Source: Pseudomonadota bacterium
Lineage (GTDB): Bacteria > Pseudomonadota > Alphaproteobacteria > Rhizobiales > Devosiaceae
DNA: 64,000 nucleotides
Direction of reading: 5' to 3'
Assembly (NCBI GenBank): GCA_023391095.1
Contig: JAEWBN010000016.1
Span: 62,001-126,000 of the forward strand
The notes under the pieces were generated by a model. That model was given only the letters and a program-made list of their open reading frames with translations. It was not told the origin of the DNA and made no database searches. Made by a program: the position numbers and the translations under genes. Below are positions 17,596 to 26,258 of the stretch, in pieces; positions within the stretch are counted from its first letter, which is position 1, and every line of letters starts with the position of its first letter.

Positions 17596-18009
17596 GGCGT
17601 TGAGACGAGGCTGGAAAGGTCCGTTTCCCAGCGGTTTGCCTCAGACCGATTCGCGGAAATGGTCCCATTCGCCAGCCTTGGCAGCAGTGGAAATCCATTT
17701 GTCACCCCCCCCTGATCGCGGAATCCGTTCAAGTGCGACAGTATGCCGCATGGCTCTGAGAGGTCACCAGAGGCCCGTACATGGCCTCTTTGCTTTCCAC
17801 GTCCGCCTGTACGTACCCCCATCGGGGGGTGCCATCAAAACGCGGCCAGCGATGCGACAGCCTCATCGACCCGAGGGGGGCACAGACTCATTTCTGAAAA
17901 AGGTGTCCGGCGCTTCTAATGAGCGACGGACTTAGCCCCTTGAGCTTGCTGGGTTTTCTGCCAGCCTTCTTGCCATCGGAGGCTCGTCCTCCCTAGCGGA
18001 AGGTGCGTC
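17596..18009. other. Intergenic region before rep; hairpin at 17815-17830
   Basis: About 414 bp with no credible gene. It contains a C-tract (CCCCCCCC around 17706-17713) and a hairpin ACCCCC-ATC-GGGGGGT at 17815-17830. The position directly ahead of an HUH Rep gene fits a rolling-circle double-strand origin, but I cannot locate a nick site with confidence. Confidence 0.4.
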
Positions 18010-19758
18010 ATGGTTAGCATGTTTCAGGAGGAATTCGAAGCGTTCATCGCTGAGCATGAGCGCGTCTACGGGCTGGGTTCGTCCCCGCCGCTCTACCCGA
18101 TGCCCCCGCAACCGAAACGGCGCAGGAGCACCCGCAAGTCAAAACTGGTGCAGGCCGCTTTCGAGGGTATTGTGGTGGATGACGTTGCCGCCGAAGCGGG
18201 CAAGGCAACCTGCGCCCAGCCCCAGCCGGTTGTGGAGACCGAACCGCCCGCAGCCCCTTCGGCCCCTGTCGTCGCCGTTGACGCCGGTGCAGGCGTCCAC
18301 GGCAGCGAGGGCGAGGAGAACCGCCCCTCTCTTTACTTGGGCTTTCAGACCGTACGTTTCCAAAAAGGGAAACCCAACCCGGCATCAACGGCATCGGTGC
18401 TGCGGACAGTGCAGGCCCTGCACGATCCCGGCGACGGCAACAAGAAGCCACCGATCTGCTATTGCGGGGCGCCGCGCCGGTCCGAGGTCGATGTGCACCT
18501 GCGCGAGGTCAGCGGTAGGAAGAAGGCCGGGGTGACGGGCATCTGGCGGTGCCGCAACGGCGAGACATGCCCCCATTGTGCGGAGGCCGCCACGGCACGC
18601 CGCCGGAATGCCTATGCCCGTGTCGGCGGTGCGGCCAGCGAAAAAGGTGGGACCACCGTCACCTTGGTCCTGTCAGTCTCCCATAACCGGCAAGACCGGC
18701 TGGAGGACCTGATGCGGGCCGTCAAGAAAGCCTCGCTGGGCGCACGGGGTGGCGGCACATGGGACCGCAAGATCAAGCCTGCCTTGGGATGCCTGGGCAC
18801 GTTGATTGATCACCATGTCCGCTACGGCGACCGTCATGGCTGGCATTATCACCAGCACCTGACCATGTTCTGTGTCGGCAAGACCGACGCCGAGATCGAA
18901 GCCGCCATGGCGCTGCTCGTCGCACGCTATGTGTGTCTGCTTGAGCGTCAGGGCTATCGCGCCGCAGCCGAACGCCAGCACGTCAAAATCTTGCAGGAAG
19001 ACCCCGAGGGCAATCCCTACACCTATCCCGCCGACCATAATTATGACCACTCCGGTGATGTCGAGGCCATGGAGATCATGGCTGCCGATCACGGCGAGGA
19101 AGAAAGCCTGTCCCCGCTCATGTTGGCCGAACGTGCAGCCCATGGCGACGAACAGGCTGCCGCCCGGTTCATGGAGTTCTCCGCTGCCATCAAAAGGACG
19201 CGCAGCGTTGTCGTGACCCCGGCCTTGGCAAAGGCGCTTGAGATCGAGGCCAAGGTCGAGGAGCCGGTCTATACCGACAAGACGCGCCTCGGCAGCATCC
19301 CCGGTCCGGTCTGGACCGCGCTCATCGACCGCGACATGACCGGCACCTTTCTCACCCGCGTGGAATCGGCGGGCCGGGCCGGTTGGCGCGCCGTGCGCTG
19401 GTGGGCCATGGAGCAGACCAGCATGGCTCCGGCCTATTCCGTCGAACTCGCCCACGAGGTGGCTGCACTCGTCCAGACTTGGAAGCGGACGGACGATCCA
19501 ATCTTTAGGGAGCTGGTGAACAACCAGGTCGGCATACTCAAGTCCGACTGGGCCTTCGGCCATGGTGAGGAACTGGTCGAGGCCACGCTGGACTATGTCG
19601 CCGCCCATCATCGCACCATGATCGTGGACGAAGAGCGCGTGGACTGGTGGGCGTCGGTGCTTGAGGTCAACGCCGGCAAAATCGCCCGCCGTCGCCGCGA
19701 TGCCGCGTCTCACACGACCCTACCCTTGCGGGAGGTCACGCCCTCGTTCCTGAGCTGA
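18010..19758 (+). CDS. HUH-type replication initiation protein (rolling-circle Rep)
   Basis: 582 aa. A zinc-finger-like block (ICYCGAP...WRCRNGETCPHCAEA, about 155-195) precedes motif I (TVTLVLSVSHN) and the HUH motif HGWHYHQHLTMF (about 280-291). A helical C-terminus of 290 residues follows. Such proteins nick the element's origin and drive rolling-circle copying; many mobilizable elements carry one. The last 13 or so codons (TLPLREVTPSFLS) are encoded antisense to conserved serine recombinase sequence, so the native C-terminus was lost at a junction near 19711-19735. Confidence 0.7.
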   Translation: MVSMFQEEFEAFIAEHERVYGLGSSPPLYPMPPQPKRRRSTRKSKLVQAAFEGIVVDDVAAEAGKATCAQPQPVVETEPPAAPSAPVVAVDAGAGVHGSEGEENRPSLYLGFQTVRFQKGKPNPASTASVLRTVQALHDPGDGNKKPPICYCGAPRRSEVDVHLREVSGRKKAGVTGIWRCRNGETCPHCAEAATARRRNAYARVGGAASEKGGTTVTLVLSVSHNRQDRLEDLMRAVKKASLGARGGGTWDRKIKPALGCLGTLIDHHVRYGDRHGWHYHQHLTMFCVGKTDAEIEAAMALLVARYVCLLERQGYRAAAERQHVKILQEDPEGNPYTYPADHNYDHSGDVEAMEIMAADHGEEESLSPLMLAERAAHGDEQAAARFMEFSAAIKRTRSVVVTPALAKALEIEAKVEEPVYTDKTRLGSIPGPVWTALIDRDMTGTFLTRVESAGRAGWRAVRWWAMEQTSMAPAYSVELAHEVAALVQTWKRTDDPIFRELVNNQVGILKSDWAFGHGEELVEATLDYVAAHHRTMIVDEERVDWWASVLEVNAGKIARRRRDAASHTTLPLREVTPSFLS

Positions 19759-20384
19759 TTGGCGAGCAGCGTGGCGGAGCCCAACTTAAGGAAGCGCTCG
19801 AACACGGCTCGCACAGTAGCCGCTTGGTCTGGCTCAATCACCAACTTGCGGTTCTCCACTCGATAGCCCAGCGGCACCGGCCCACCCATCCACATGCCGC
19901 GGCGGCGGGATGCAGCAACCTTGTCGCGGATGCGCTCGCCAATCACCTCCCGTTCGAACTGAGCGAAGGACAGCAGAATGTTCAGCGTCAGCCGACCCAT
20001 GGAGGTGGTAGTGCTAAACGACTGGGTGATGGAGACAAAGGTCACGCCGTTGCGGTCGAAGCTGTCCACCAGCCTAGAGAAGTCCATGAGCGAGCGGGAG
20101 AGACGGTCGATCTTGTAGACCACCACCACATCGACGAGGCCATCCTCGATGTCTTGGAGCAGCCGCTTGAGGGCAGGGCGCTCCAGCGAGCCACCCGAAA
20201 ACCCTCCATCGTCATAGTCGTCCCGCACCGGAATCCAGCCCTCTGCCTTCTGGCTAGCGATATAGGCGTGACAGGCCTCCCGTTGGGCATCGAGGGAGTT
20301 GAAGTCCATGTCGAGACCTTCCTCACTGCTCTTGCGGGTATAGACCGCACAGCGCAGCCGCCGCACGATAGGCTTGTCTATCAT
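19710..20384 (-). pseudogene. Large serine recombinase, N-terminal remnant
   Basis: 224 aa of a family usually 500-700 aa long. The resolvase-type catalytic domain is intact: Ser in CAVYTRKSSEEGL, Arg pair in YKIDRLSRSL, then ITQSFSTTTSMGRLTLNILL and FAQFEREVIGERIRDK. The start of the Recombinase domain follows (RKLVIEPDQAATVRAVFERF). The frame ends at SRKGRVV, where homologues continue for hundreds of residues. The truncation point coincides with the end of the Rep gene. Without the DNA-binding part it is unlikely to be active. Confidence 0.85.
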
Positions 20385-20692
20385 GCCTTGTTCCCCTGGT
20401 TCTTGAGGCCGAAGAACACCCAGCCGTTGAACCCACCAAAGCGTTGGATGGTCGCCTCGACCAGACGCTCCACCTGTTCTTCATCGCTGACATCGGTACC
20501 GACATAGATGGTCGTGCCGCCATCGGCATTGAGTTCCGTGGATATGCGGGCAAGGGCATCGGTGTCGCGGGCTGCGAGCACGACCCGGGCGTCGCGAGCG
20601 GCGGCGAGGCGTGCCGTAGCAAGACCAATGCCTGAACTCGCGCCGGTGATGACGATGGTCTGCCGGTCCAATGGGGCAAGCTTGATTGACAT
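20381..20692 (-). pseudogene. Short-chain dehydrogenase/reductase, N-terminal fragment
   Basis: 103 codons. The Rossmann start TIVITGASSGIGLATARLAA and VVLAARDTDALARI are typical, then TDVSDEEQVERLVEATIQRF. Where SDRs show the NNAG strand, the sequence instead reads FFGLKNQGNKA and stops, running straight into the serine recombinase start. The catalytic Ser-Tyr-Lys half is missing. The junction is near 20425. This gene was probably cut by insertion of the recombinase-bearing element. Confidence 0.85.
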
Positions 20693-20773
20693 GTCGGCTC
20701 TCCTGTTTGGGCGGCCATCGGTTCGTTGGTCTCTAGGTTGCCTGCCTCACGCCCACAAACTGACGAGGCCTGG

Positions 20774-20798
20774 GGAACGGTCCGCGTCGGCGACCGTT
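20774..20798 (+). promoter_or_regulatory. EcfG-type general stress promoter
   Basis: GGAAC at 20774-20778, a 16 nt spacer, and CGTT at 20795-20798, matching the alphaproteobacterial general-stress sigma factor EcfG consensus. It is on the strand of the nutrient-deprivation operon and about 175 nt ahead of it. A second, weaker element (GGAAC-N16-CATT, 20903-20927) lies nearer the gene. Confidence 0.6.
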
Positions 20799-20821
20799 AA
20801 CGGAATACACTCATCACCGGA

Positions 20822-20890
20822 ATGCTCGATCGCCTGCGCCTCAACGGGTTGCAGATCGGCGCGTATATGCGCTTTAAGCCATTGAATTGA
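20822..20890 (+). CDS. Possible 22-codon leader ORF
   Basis: A short frame (begins MLDRLRLNGLQIGAY, ends FKPLN) starts about 24 nt past the EcfG-type -10 element. The ribosome site is weak (CACCGGA). It could be a leader peptide or chance; coding evidence is thin. Confidence 0.2.
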   Translation: MLDRLRLNGLQIGAYMRFKPLN

Positions 20891-20974
20891 TTGCATTATT
20901 CTGGAACCGTTTAGGGCGTGAGCCATTGACCGTGCCTAACCGGCCAGTCTTGGCCTTGCCTCAGGAGTTCAAAG

Positions 20975-21574
20975 ATGAGTATCGATGATTCCAGCAATCC
21001 GGACGGCGGCGCGTCCCGCAGCACGGATGGCTTGAAAACTCAGGTCGGCCACGATCTGGAAACCGCCACCGAGCATGCCAAACATGACCTGGATGCCATT
21101 GCGCAACGCGCCCGGAGTGATGCACGCGCGCTGGGCGAGGAAGCCGGCGCTAAGGTGTCGGAAGCCACGGAAAGCGTAAAATCCTTCGCCGCCGACCAGA
21201 AAGACCTCGCCGCCAACCAGATCAATGGTGTCGCCGCAGCGATCGGCAAGGTTGCCGATGAGCTGGACGGGTCGGACCAGCAGACGATTGCCCGCTATGC
21301 GCGCGACCTAGCCTCGGGCCTGTCCAGCATGGGCAAGACGGTGGGGGATCGTGACGTCGACGACCTCATGGGCCTGGCCCAGGATTTTGGCCGCAAGCAG
21401 CCGGTCGCATTTCTGGGCGCCGCCGCGCTGGCCGGCTTTGTTGCCAGTCGCTTCGCGATGGCCTCCAACCAACGGCGTGAGCAGAAAGCTTCCCGTTCCA
21501 GCGCCTCCTACCAGGCGGAAGGGTCGCAGGGTTACGCCAGCCGTCCGTCCTCCGGCAATATGGGAGGCGAATAA
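20975..21574 (+). CDS. Nutrient deprivation-induced-type protein
   Basis: 199 aa, soluble N-terminal helices rich in Ala/Asp/Glu (about 20-115, LEA-like amphipathic character), a short hydrophobic segment near 145-160 (FLGAAALAGFVASRFAMA), and a Ser/Gly-rich tail. It leads a three-gene unit with a holin-III-family protein and a DUF3618 protein. The same trio is annotated as nutrient-deprivation-induced in rhizobia. A GGAG site precedes the ATG. The EcfG-type promoter upstream suggests stress induction. The molecular role is unknown; ElaB/YgaM-like ribosome-membrane tethers have a similar layout. Confidence 0.7.
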   Translation: MSIDDSSNPDGGASRSTDGLKTQVGHDLETATEHAKHDLDAIAQRARSDARALGEEAGAKVSEATESVKSFAADQKDLAANQINGVAAAIGKVADELDGSDQQTIARYARDLASGLSSMGKTVGDRDVDDLMGLAQDFGRKQPVAFLGAAALAGFVASRFAMASNQRREQKASRSSASYQAEGSQGYASRPSSGNMGGE

Positions 21575-21990
21575 TGGCAACGTCAGGTGAAAGCCGGCCA
21601 ATCGCCGATTTGCTCGGCGGTCTCGTTTCCGACATTTCCACGCTCTTCCGCAAGGAAGTGCAGCTGGCCAAGGTCGAGGCCTCCGAAAAAGTCTCGGAAG
21701 CGGCCGGCGCTGCCAGCTCCATCGCCATTGGCGGCGTACTGGTGATCGGCGCGCTCGGGGTCTTCCTTGCAGCGCTGGTGTCGTTGCTTGCGGCGCTTTT
21801 CGTCAACATGGGTATGGACCCGACGCTGGCCAACGCGCTTTCGTCGGTGATCGTGGCGCTGGTCTTCGGCCTTGCCGGCTGGATGACTATCAACAAGGGG
21901 CTCAACGCCCTCAAGGCAAGCAATCTCAACATGAACCGCACGGCAGCCTCGCTCGGCCGGGATGCTGACATCGTCAAGGAGAGGCTCTGA
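21574..21990 (+). CDS. Phage holin family protein (holin superfamily III-like)
   Basis: 138 aa. Amphipathic N-terminus (ADLLGGLVSDISTLFRKEVQ), then two membrane helices (about 48-75 and 85-105) and a short C-terminal helix. This is the layout of the Phage_holin_3_6 / putative holin-X family. Chromosomal copies are membrane proteins of unknown function, not lysis proteins. Start and stop overlap both neighbours by one base, so translation is coupled. Confidence 0.78.
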   Translation: MATSGESRPIADLLGGLVSDISTLFRKEVQLAKVEASEKVSEAAGAASSIAIGGVLVIGALGVFLAALVSLLAALFVNMGMDPTLANALSSVIVALVFGLAGWMTINKGLNALKASNLNMNRTAASLGRDADIVKERL

Positions 21991-23078
21991 TGGCTCACGA
22001 CAGAGAACACAAGAGTTCCGCCGAACTGCAGCGCGAAATCGAAATGCAGCGCAGCCGTGTGGAAAGCACGATCGACCAGATCCAGGACAAGCTATCCCCG
22101 GGCCAGCTTGTCGACGAACTGCTGGCCTATACCAAGGGCGGCGGCGGCGAATTCGTCGCGAGCCTGCAGCGCAATGTCACGGCCAACCCGCTACCGGTGG
22201 CGCTCCTGGGCGTGAGCCTCGCCTGGCTCATGGCCAAGCCAGCAGGCGCAACCCACTCTGGCGGCAGGGAGCAGCCGAGCACCATTCGCAGTGATCGTCA
22301 CTGGGATGACAGCATCAATCATCGTCGCGGTTACAGCACCAGCCCTGACTTCGACGAATATGACGACTATCCCGTCACTATTATCAGTGGTGCCGCCCTG
22401 CAGCGGATGGGCACCTCTACCGACGAGCGCGGTCAGACCTATAGCGAGTTCACCGACGACGCCGGCAAGAAGTTCAAGGCACTGGCCGATGAAAGCGGCA
22501 AGCGCGCCGGCCACTTCATGGATGAAACCGGCAATACCTTCCGGGGCTTCACCAATAGTGCCGGGGAACGCATCGAGCATTTCCGTGACGAGGCGGGCAA
22601 CCTGCTTGACGAAGCCACGGGCTGGGCGTCGCATACCTGGCAGAAGGCCCGCGAAAAGATGCATGACGCGCGCGACGTCATGCAATCGGGCGCCAGTTCG
22701 GGCAAGAATCGAGCTGGCCAGGCGGGCGAGATGCTGCATGGGCAGATGGACAGCCTCAACCAGACCATCATCAACCAGTTCCGCGACCAGCCGCTGGTGG
22801 GTGGGGCACTAGCCTTTGCCCTGGGCGCTGCCCTCGGATCGGCCCTGCCGCATACCGCTCAGGAAGATGCCCTTCTGGGCGAAGCTGCTGACAAGATCAA
22901 AGGCAAAGTCGGCGAGACGGCTTCCGATCTCTATGACCAGGGCAAGGAAAAGGCGGCCGACCTCTATTCGAGCGCCGCTGACAAGGCCGGCGAGCTTTAC
23001 CAGCAGGTCAAGGATGGGGCGACAGGCGCCTCGGGCCCGTCCAGTTCGCCCAGCTCGTCCGGTTATTCCGGAAGCTAG
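21990..23078 (+). CDS. DUF3618 domain-containing protein
   Basis: 362 aa. DUF3618 at the N-terminus (SSAELQREIEMQRSRVESTI, IQDKLSPGQLVDELL), then NPLPVALLGVSLAWLMAKP, a predicted membrane segment. The rest is hydrophilic, with repeated Asp/Glu/Gly/Lys helical units (DDAGKKFKALADESGKRAG, DETGNTFRGFTNSAGERIE) and a second hydrophobic stretch (about 265-285). Repeats at the C-terminus (YDQGKEKAADLYSSAADKAG) resemble apolipophorin/LEA helices. Probably an envelope-associated stress protein. Last gene of the operon; a terminator follows. Confidence 0.78.
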   Translation: MAHDREHKSSAELQREIEMQRSRVESTIDQIQDKLSPGQLVDELLAYTKGGGGEFVASLQRNVTANPLPVALLGVSLAWLMAKPAGATHSGGREQPSTIRSDRHWDDSINHRRGYSTSPDFDEYDDYPVTIISGAALQRMGTSTDERGQTYSEFTDDAGKKFKALADESGKRAGHFMDETGNTFRGFTNSAGERIEHFRDEAGNLLDEATGWASHTWQKAREKMHDARDVMQSGASSGKNRAGQAGEMLHGQMDSLNQTIINQFRDQPLVGGALAFALGAALGSALPHTAQEDALLGEAADKIKGKVGETASDLYDQGKEKAADLYSSAADKAGELYQQVKDGATGASGPSSSPSSSGYSGS

Positions 23079-23082
23079 CGAC

Positions 23083-23105
23083 GGGGAGGCACTGCCTCCC
23101 CTTCC
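23083..23105 (+). terminator. Terminator-like hairpin after the DUF3618 gene
   Basis: Stem GGGGAGGC / GCCTCCCC with loop ACT, starting 5 bp past the stop codon and followed by TTCC. The stem is strong but the T-run is short. Confidence 0.55.
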
Positions 23106-23141
23106 ATCGCGTCAGACAGACAAACCGACAACGAAAGGTGC

Positions 23142-23370
23142 ATGGCGATGGCACATGACCACGCGCACGACGACGCCCCCAAAGGGCGCAACGGGACGAC
23201 AAAGATGGCGAATACGCTATCGTCGGCCGCAGCGTCCTAATCAACCGCCCGCGACGCGAACCCTTTGCGTATTGGCGGGATTTTTCGAACCTGCCCAGCT
23301 TCATGCATGCCATCGAGAGCGTAACGGCGAGCGGCGGAAACCGATCGACCTGGACCGTCAAGGCCCCGGC
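23142..23370 (+). pseudogene. SRPBCC-family (cyclase-like) protein, frameshifted and truncated
   Basis: The start reads MAMAHDHAHDDAPKGRNG. After about 23195 the reading must shift to another frame, which gives DDKDGEYAIVGRSVLINRP, AYWRDFSNLPSFMHAIE and NRSTWTVKAPA. That is the N-terminal half of coenzyme Q-binding/START-type SRPBCC proteins. Homology stops near 23370, where an HNH fragment begins. It carries one frameshift and has lost its C-terminal half, so it is not functional. Confidence 0.7.
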
Positions 23371-23643
23371 TGCGCCATGCTGCCAGCCTCGGACAAAAGT
23401 TCAGCCAGGTGCACCGCGGAACACCTTCGTGCGCGATGCGATGGCGGCAAAGATGTTCCTGAAAACGTCGTGGCTGCTTGTTGGCTCTGCAACAAACGGC
23501 GTCACCGGCGAAAAGTGCCCCCGGCACCGGAAGACTACAGAAAGCTCGTTCGTAAGCGACTGTCCAAGGGCGTTGGGTCGTTTCCGTGTCCACAACAATG
23601 CCATGAATTCTGCGCCTCGCGTCAGCCTGGCTCAGCCAAATAA
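23370..23643 (+). pseudogene. HNH endonuclease-like C-terminal fragment
   Basis: In the frame ending at TAA 23643 the sequence reads ARCTAEHLRARCDGGKD, ENVVAACWLCNKRRHRRK and APEDYRKLVRKRLSKG. This is an HNH-type zinc-binding core (H in AEH, N in ENV, C-x2-C in CWLC) with the usual basic tail. No start or upstream half exists; sequence before 23370 belongs to the SRPBCC fragment in another frame. Confidence 0.65.
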
Positions 23644-23770
23644 ACGCGTAAGCGTCGCCATCTGTCCCGCGGGAACGAGTCTATGCCGTTCGCTGTTGCG
23701 TCCTGCGGCCGCTCTGTCGCTACTCTTGCGATGGCTCGCCCGTTTCAGTGATTGATTTAGGTGATCGGTA

Positions 23771-25354
23771 ATGGCGCAAAAAAAGCGGGTGGCGCTTGTT
23801 GGCGGCGGGCCAACCGCAGTCTACACGCTCAAGAACCTCCTTCAAAAGGCGGACGGGCTGCACGTCACTATATTTGAAGCGGGCAAGGTCGCCGGTTGTG
23901 GCATCCCTTACTCGGACGAGTTCAACACGCCGGATATGATGGCGAACATTACTTCGGTGGAAATTCCGCCCGTGATGACGTCGCTTGCCGACTGGGTTCG
24001 CTCCGCAGATAGGCGTTGGCTTAGCAAATTTGGTGTCCGGCGGGATAAGGTCAGCGACCGGGATTATTATCCGCGGGTATTGCTCGGGGCATATTATGTC
24101 GATCAGCTTGAACAGATGATCAGGACCGCTGCGCCTTGGCATCAAGTCGATGTCAAAACGGAAACCCGCGTTTTGGACATCATACCCGACGGCAAGGGCT
24201 TTGAGCTGACCATCGCAAACAAAGAAGGCAAAAGCTCGCGCCGCTTCAACGCCGTCGTCCTCGCAACCGGGCACTTAATCGAACCGACGACGTCGCGAGC
24301 TTCGTCGCGGCTTTATCGATCACCCTATCCCGTTGGCAATCTCGAACTGGCCAGAGATGAGGCCGCGCTGATCCTGGGATCTTCGCTGAGTGCCATCGAC
24401 GCAGTCGTGGCGCTGGCTGGGCGATACGGCGACTTCGTCGGCGGGGATAACGACCTGTCGTTTCGATTGCAGTCGTCAACAAAGCCGCGCCTGGTCATGG
24501 TGTCCCGCAAAGGCACCGTCCCCGATGCAGATTTTTTCTATCCGATCCCGGAAGAGCCGCTGATGATCTTCACGCGGGCGAAGCTGGAGAAGCTCCGTGA
24601 GGAAGGCAGAGCGGGTCTGCTTGCCCGCTCATTCGCACTTTTCAAGCAGCAGCTGGCTGCTGATGACCCTGACTTCCTCAAAGCCACGGCGCTGTCGCGA
24701 TTTACGCCGGAGGGCTTTTCCGAAGCCTATCTGGAGATGCGCAAGTCGCGACAGGGCTTCAGGGCAATTGCTGAAAATCTTCGGCAGTCTCAGGCAGATT
24801 ATCGGGATCGGCGGGTCGTCATGTGGCGGTACACCATGATGCGCGCCCACGAGGTCTTCGCCACTATTGTACCGTTCCTTGACGATCAGGATCTTGCGCG
24901 CTTCCGCCAGTATCTGGCTCCAGTCTTCGCCGACGCCTATGGTTGCGTTCCCCACCTTTCCCTTTCACGCCTTTTGGCGCTTCATCGTGCCGGCTGTCTC
25001 GACATCGTCGCCCTGGAGGATGCTGGAACCATCCGATACCGAGCGGGTAGCTTCATCCTGGAAGCAGATGGGCTCAGTGCAACTTTCGGAACTTTGATCG
25101 ATGCGCGCGGACAGAAGTCAGCAACGATATCGGAACTGGGGTTCGAGACGCTTGATCAGGCGCTTGCCACTGACGATGTTTATAGACGCGCCAGCGGGCA
25201 AAGCGAGGACGACCAATTCAGGCTGCGCCTCGTTGGCCAGCCAGAGGCCGATGTCTTCTGCATTTCCATTCCTGTGATGATGGAGCGCTATCCGTTTGCT
25301 CAAGGCCTTGTGGCCTGCTCGGAAGCGGCGGAGACGGTAGCCGCAGCAATCTGA
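23771..25354 (+). CDS. FAD/NAD(P)-binding protein (NAD_binding_9 family)
   Basis: 527 aa. An N-terminal dinucleotide-binding fold (KRVALVGGGPTAVYTLKNLL), a second nucleotide motif (ALILGSSLSAIDAVVALAG, about 195-213) and AVVLATGHL. The C-terminal half is helical and specific to the FAD-NAD(P)-binding protein family found near metabolic genes. The reaction is unknown. It is followed 37 bp later by a MOSC protein on the same strand, which suggests a shared redox/sulfur function. AGGTGATCGGTA precedes the start. Confidence 0.75.
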   Translation: MAQKKRVALVGGGPTAVYTLKNLLQKADGLHVTIFEAGKVAGCGIPYSDEFNTPDMMANITSVEIPPVMTSLADWVRSADRRWLSKFGVRRDKVSDRDYYPRVLLGAYYVDQLEQMIRTAAPWHQVDVKTETRVLDIIPDGKGFELTIANKEGKSSRRFNAVVLATGHLIEPTTSRASSRLYRSPYPVGNLELARDEAALILGSSLSAIDAVVALAGRYGDFVGGDNDLSFRLQSSTKPRLVMVSRKGTVPDADFFYPIPEEPLMIFTRAKLEKLREEGRAGLLARSFALFKQQLAADDPDFLKATALSRFTPEGFSEAYLEMRKSRQGFRAIAENLRQSQADYRDRRVVMWRYTMMRAHEVFATIVPFLDDQDLARFRQYLAPVFADAYGCVPHLSLSRLLALHRAGCLDIVALEDAGTIRYRAGSFILEADGLSATFGTLIDARGQKSATISELGFETLDQALATDDVYRRASGQSEDDQFRLRLVGQPEADVFCISIPVMMERYPFAQGLVACSEAAETVAAAI

Positions 25355-25391
25355 CGCCTACAACTGCTAAAATTGCTCAGCGAAGGTTCTG

Positions 25392-26162
25392 ATGGCCAAA
25401 TTCCGCATTGATCAACTCCAGATTTATCCTGTCCGATCGATTGGCGGAATGAGCGTTCCCCGTGCGCAAATTACCCCCGCCGGTTCGCTCGCTGGCGATC
25501 GCGAATGGGTCGTCGTTCGCCCGGATGGTAGCCTTATCTGGCAGGGCGATATTCCGCGCATGACCCTGCTTTCGGCCCGGCTCGAAGATGGCGCTCTAAT
25601 TCTGATGGGACATGACGGCCATATCGGACCGGACGCGGAGGATGATCCGGAAGGACAAACAACCGTCACACAGGATGGGTTTACGCTTGCGGGGATCGAT
25701 CAAGGCGGCGCAGTTGCTACTTGGCTAAGCGATCAACTCGGGACGCGGTGCCGACTGGTTCGGGTTGGTGTGGAGGCGCATCGTTGGGGTGGGCTCAATC
25801 CAATCCACGCGATATCGCTTGCCTCGCTATCAGCCCTGAACACGCGTCTCGTTAAGGACGGCCATCAAGCTGTAGAAGCGGAGCGCTTTCGCCCCAACGT
25901 CATTTTGTCCGGCTCGCATGCGGCTTTCGATGAAGAACTCGAGACTGATTTGAACTTTAGTGAAGCCTCGCTGACGATGCGGGAACCCTGTGTCCGCTGT
26001 GAGTTGCCCAACATCAGACGGGACAATGCAAACCGCGGGAAGCAGCCTCTCAAGATGATTGGCCAAATGAGCAAAGACCGCCCCATGGCCAGTCCTGCCT
26101 CCTTTGGAATGTACTGCGCGGCGCACGGTCCGGTTCTCATTGTCGGTATGATCACGCATTAA
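25392..26162 (+). CDS. MOSC domain-containing protein (molybdenum cofactor/sulfur carrier type)
   Basis: 256 aa. MOSC N-terminal barrel (IDQLQIYPVRSIGGMSVPRA, GDREWVVV), then the MOSC domain (RFRPNVILSG, EPCVRCELPNI). The Cys pair CVRC is the expected sulfur-carrying site of MoCo-sulfurase C-terminal/YcbX-like proteins, which act in sulfur transfer or N-hydroxylated base reduction. No ferredoxin domain is attached, unlike YcbX. Probably co-transcribed with the FAD protein upstream. Confidence 0.85.
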   Translation: MAKFRIDQLQIYPVRSIGGMSVPRAQITPAGSLAGDREWVVVRPDGSLIWQGDIPRMTLLSARLEDGALILMGHDGHIGPDAEDDPEGQTTVTQDGFTLAGIDQGGAVATWLSDQLGTRCRLVRVGVEAHRWGGLNPIHAISLASLSALNTRLVKDGHQAVEAERFRPNVILSGSHAAFDEELETDLNFSEASLTMREPCVRCELPNIRRDNANRGKQPLKMIGQMSKDRPMASPASFGMYCAAHGPVLIVGMITH

Positions 26163-26258
26163 CAAGCGCTCGATCTTAACGGCGCTGCCGGCTGATCCGG
26201 AACGGTTAAGCACCCGCAAGAACGCACAGGATGATGGCTGACGATTGCCGATGATCGG

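Larger units (their letters stand above)
12744..19735 (+). mobile_element. tRNA-Ser-associated integrative mobilizable element (approximate limits)
   Basis: Tyrosine integrase next to tRNA-Ser(CGA), then a P-loop gene, an inverted-repeat region, a MobC-like protein, a relaxase, a coiled-coil protein and an HUH-type replication protein. There are no type IV secretion genes, so it would need a helper for transfer. The right limit is set where the Rep frame runs into an antisense serine recombinase remnant (about 19711-19735). I did not find a second copy of the tRNA 3' end inside the window, so the element may be eroded or composite. Confidence 0.65.

Noticed and set aside
17303..17935. 210-codon plus-strand frame overlapping the coiled-coil gene
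   Set aside because: Pro/Arg-rich out-of-frame reading with no ribosome site; ends in the intergenic region before rep.
18673..19713. 346-codon minus-strand frame under the Rep gene
   Set aside because: Antisense shadow; the plus strand has the zinc-finger and HUH motifs.
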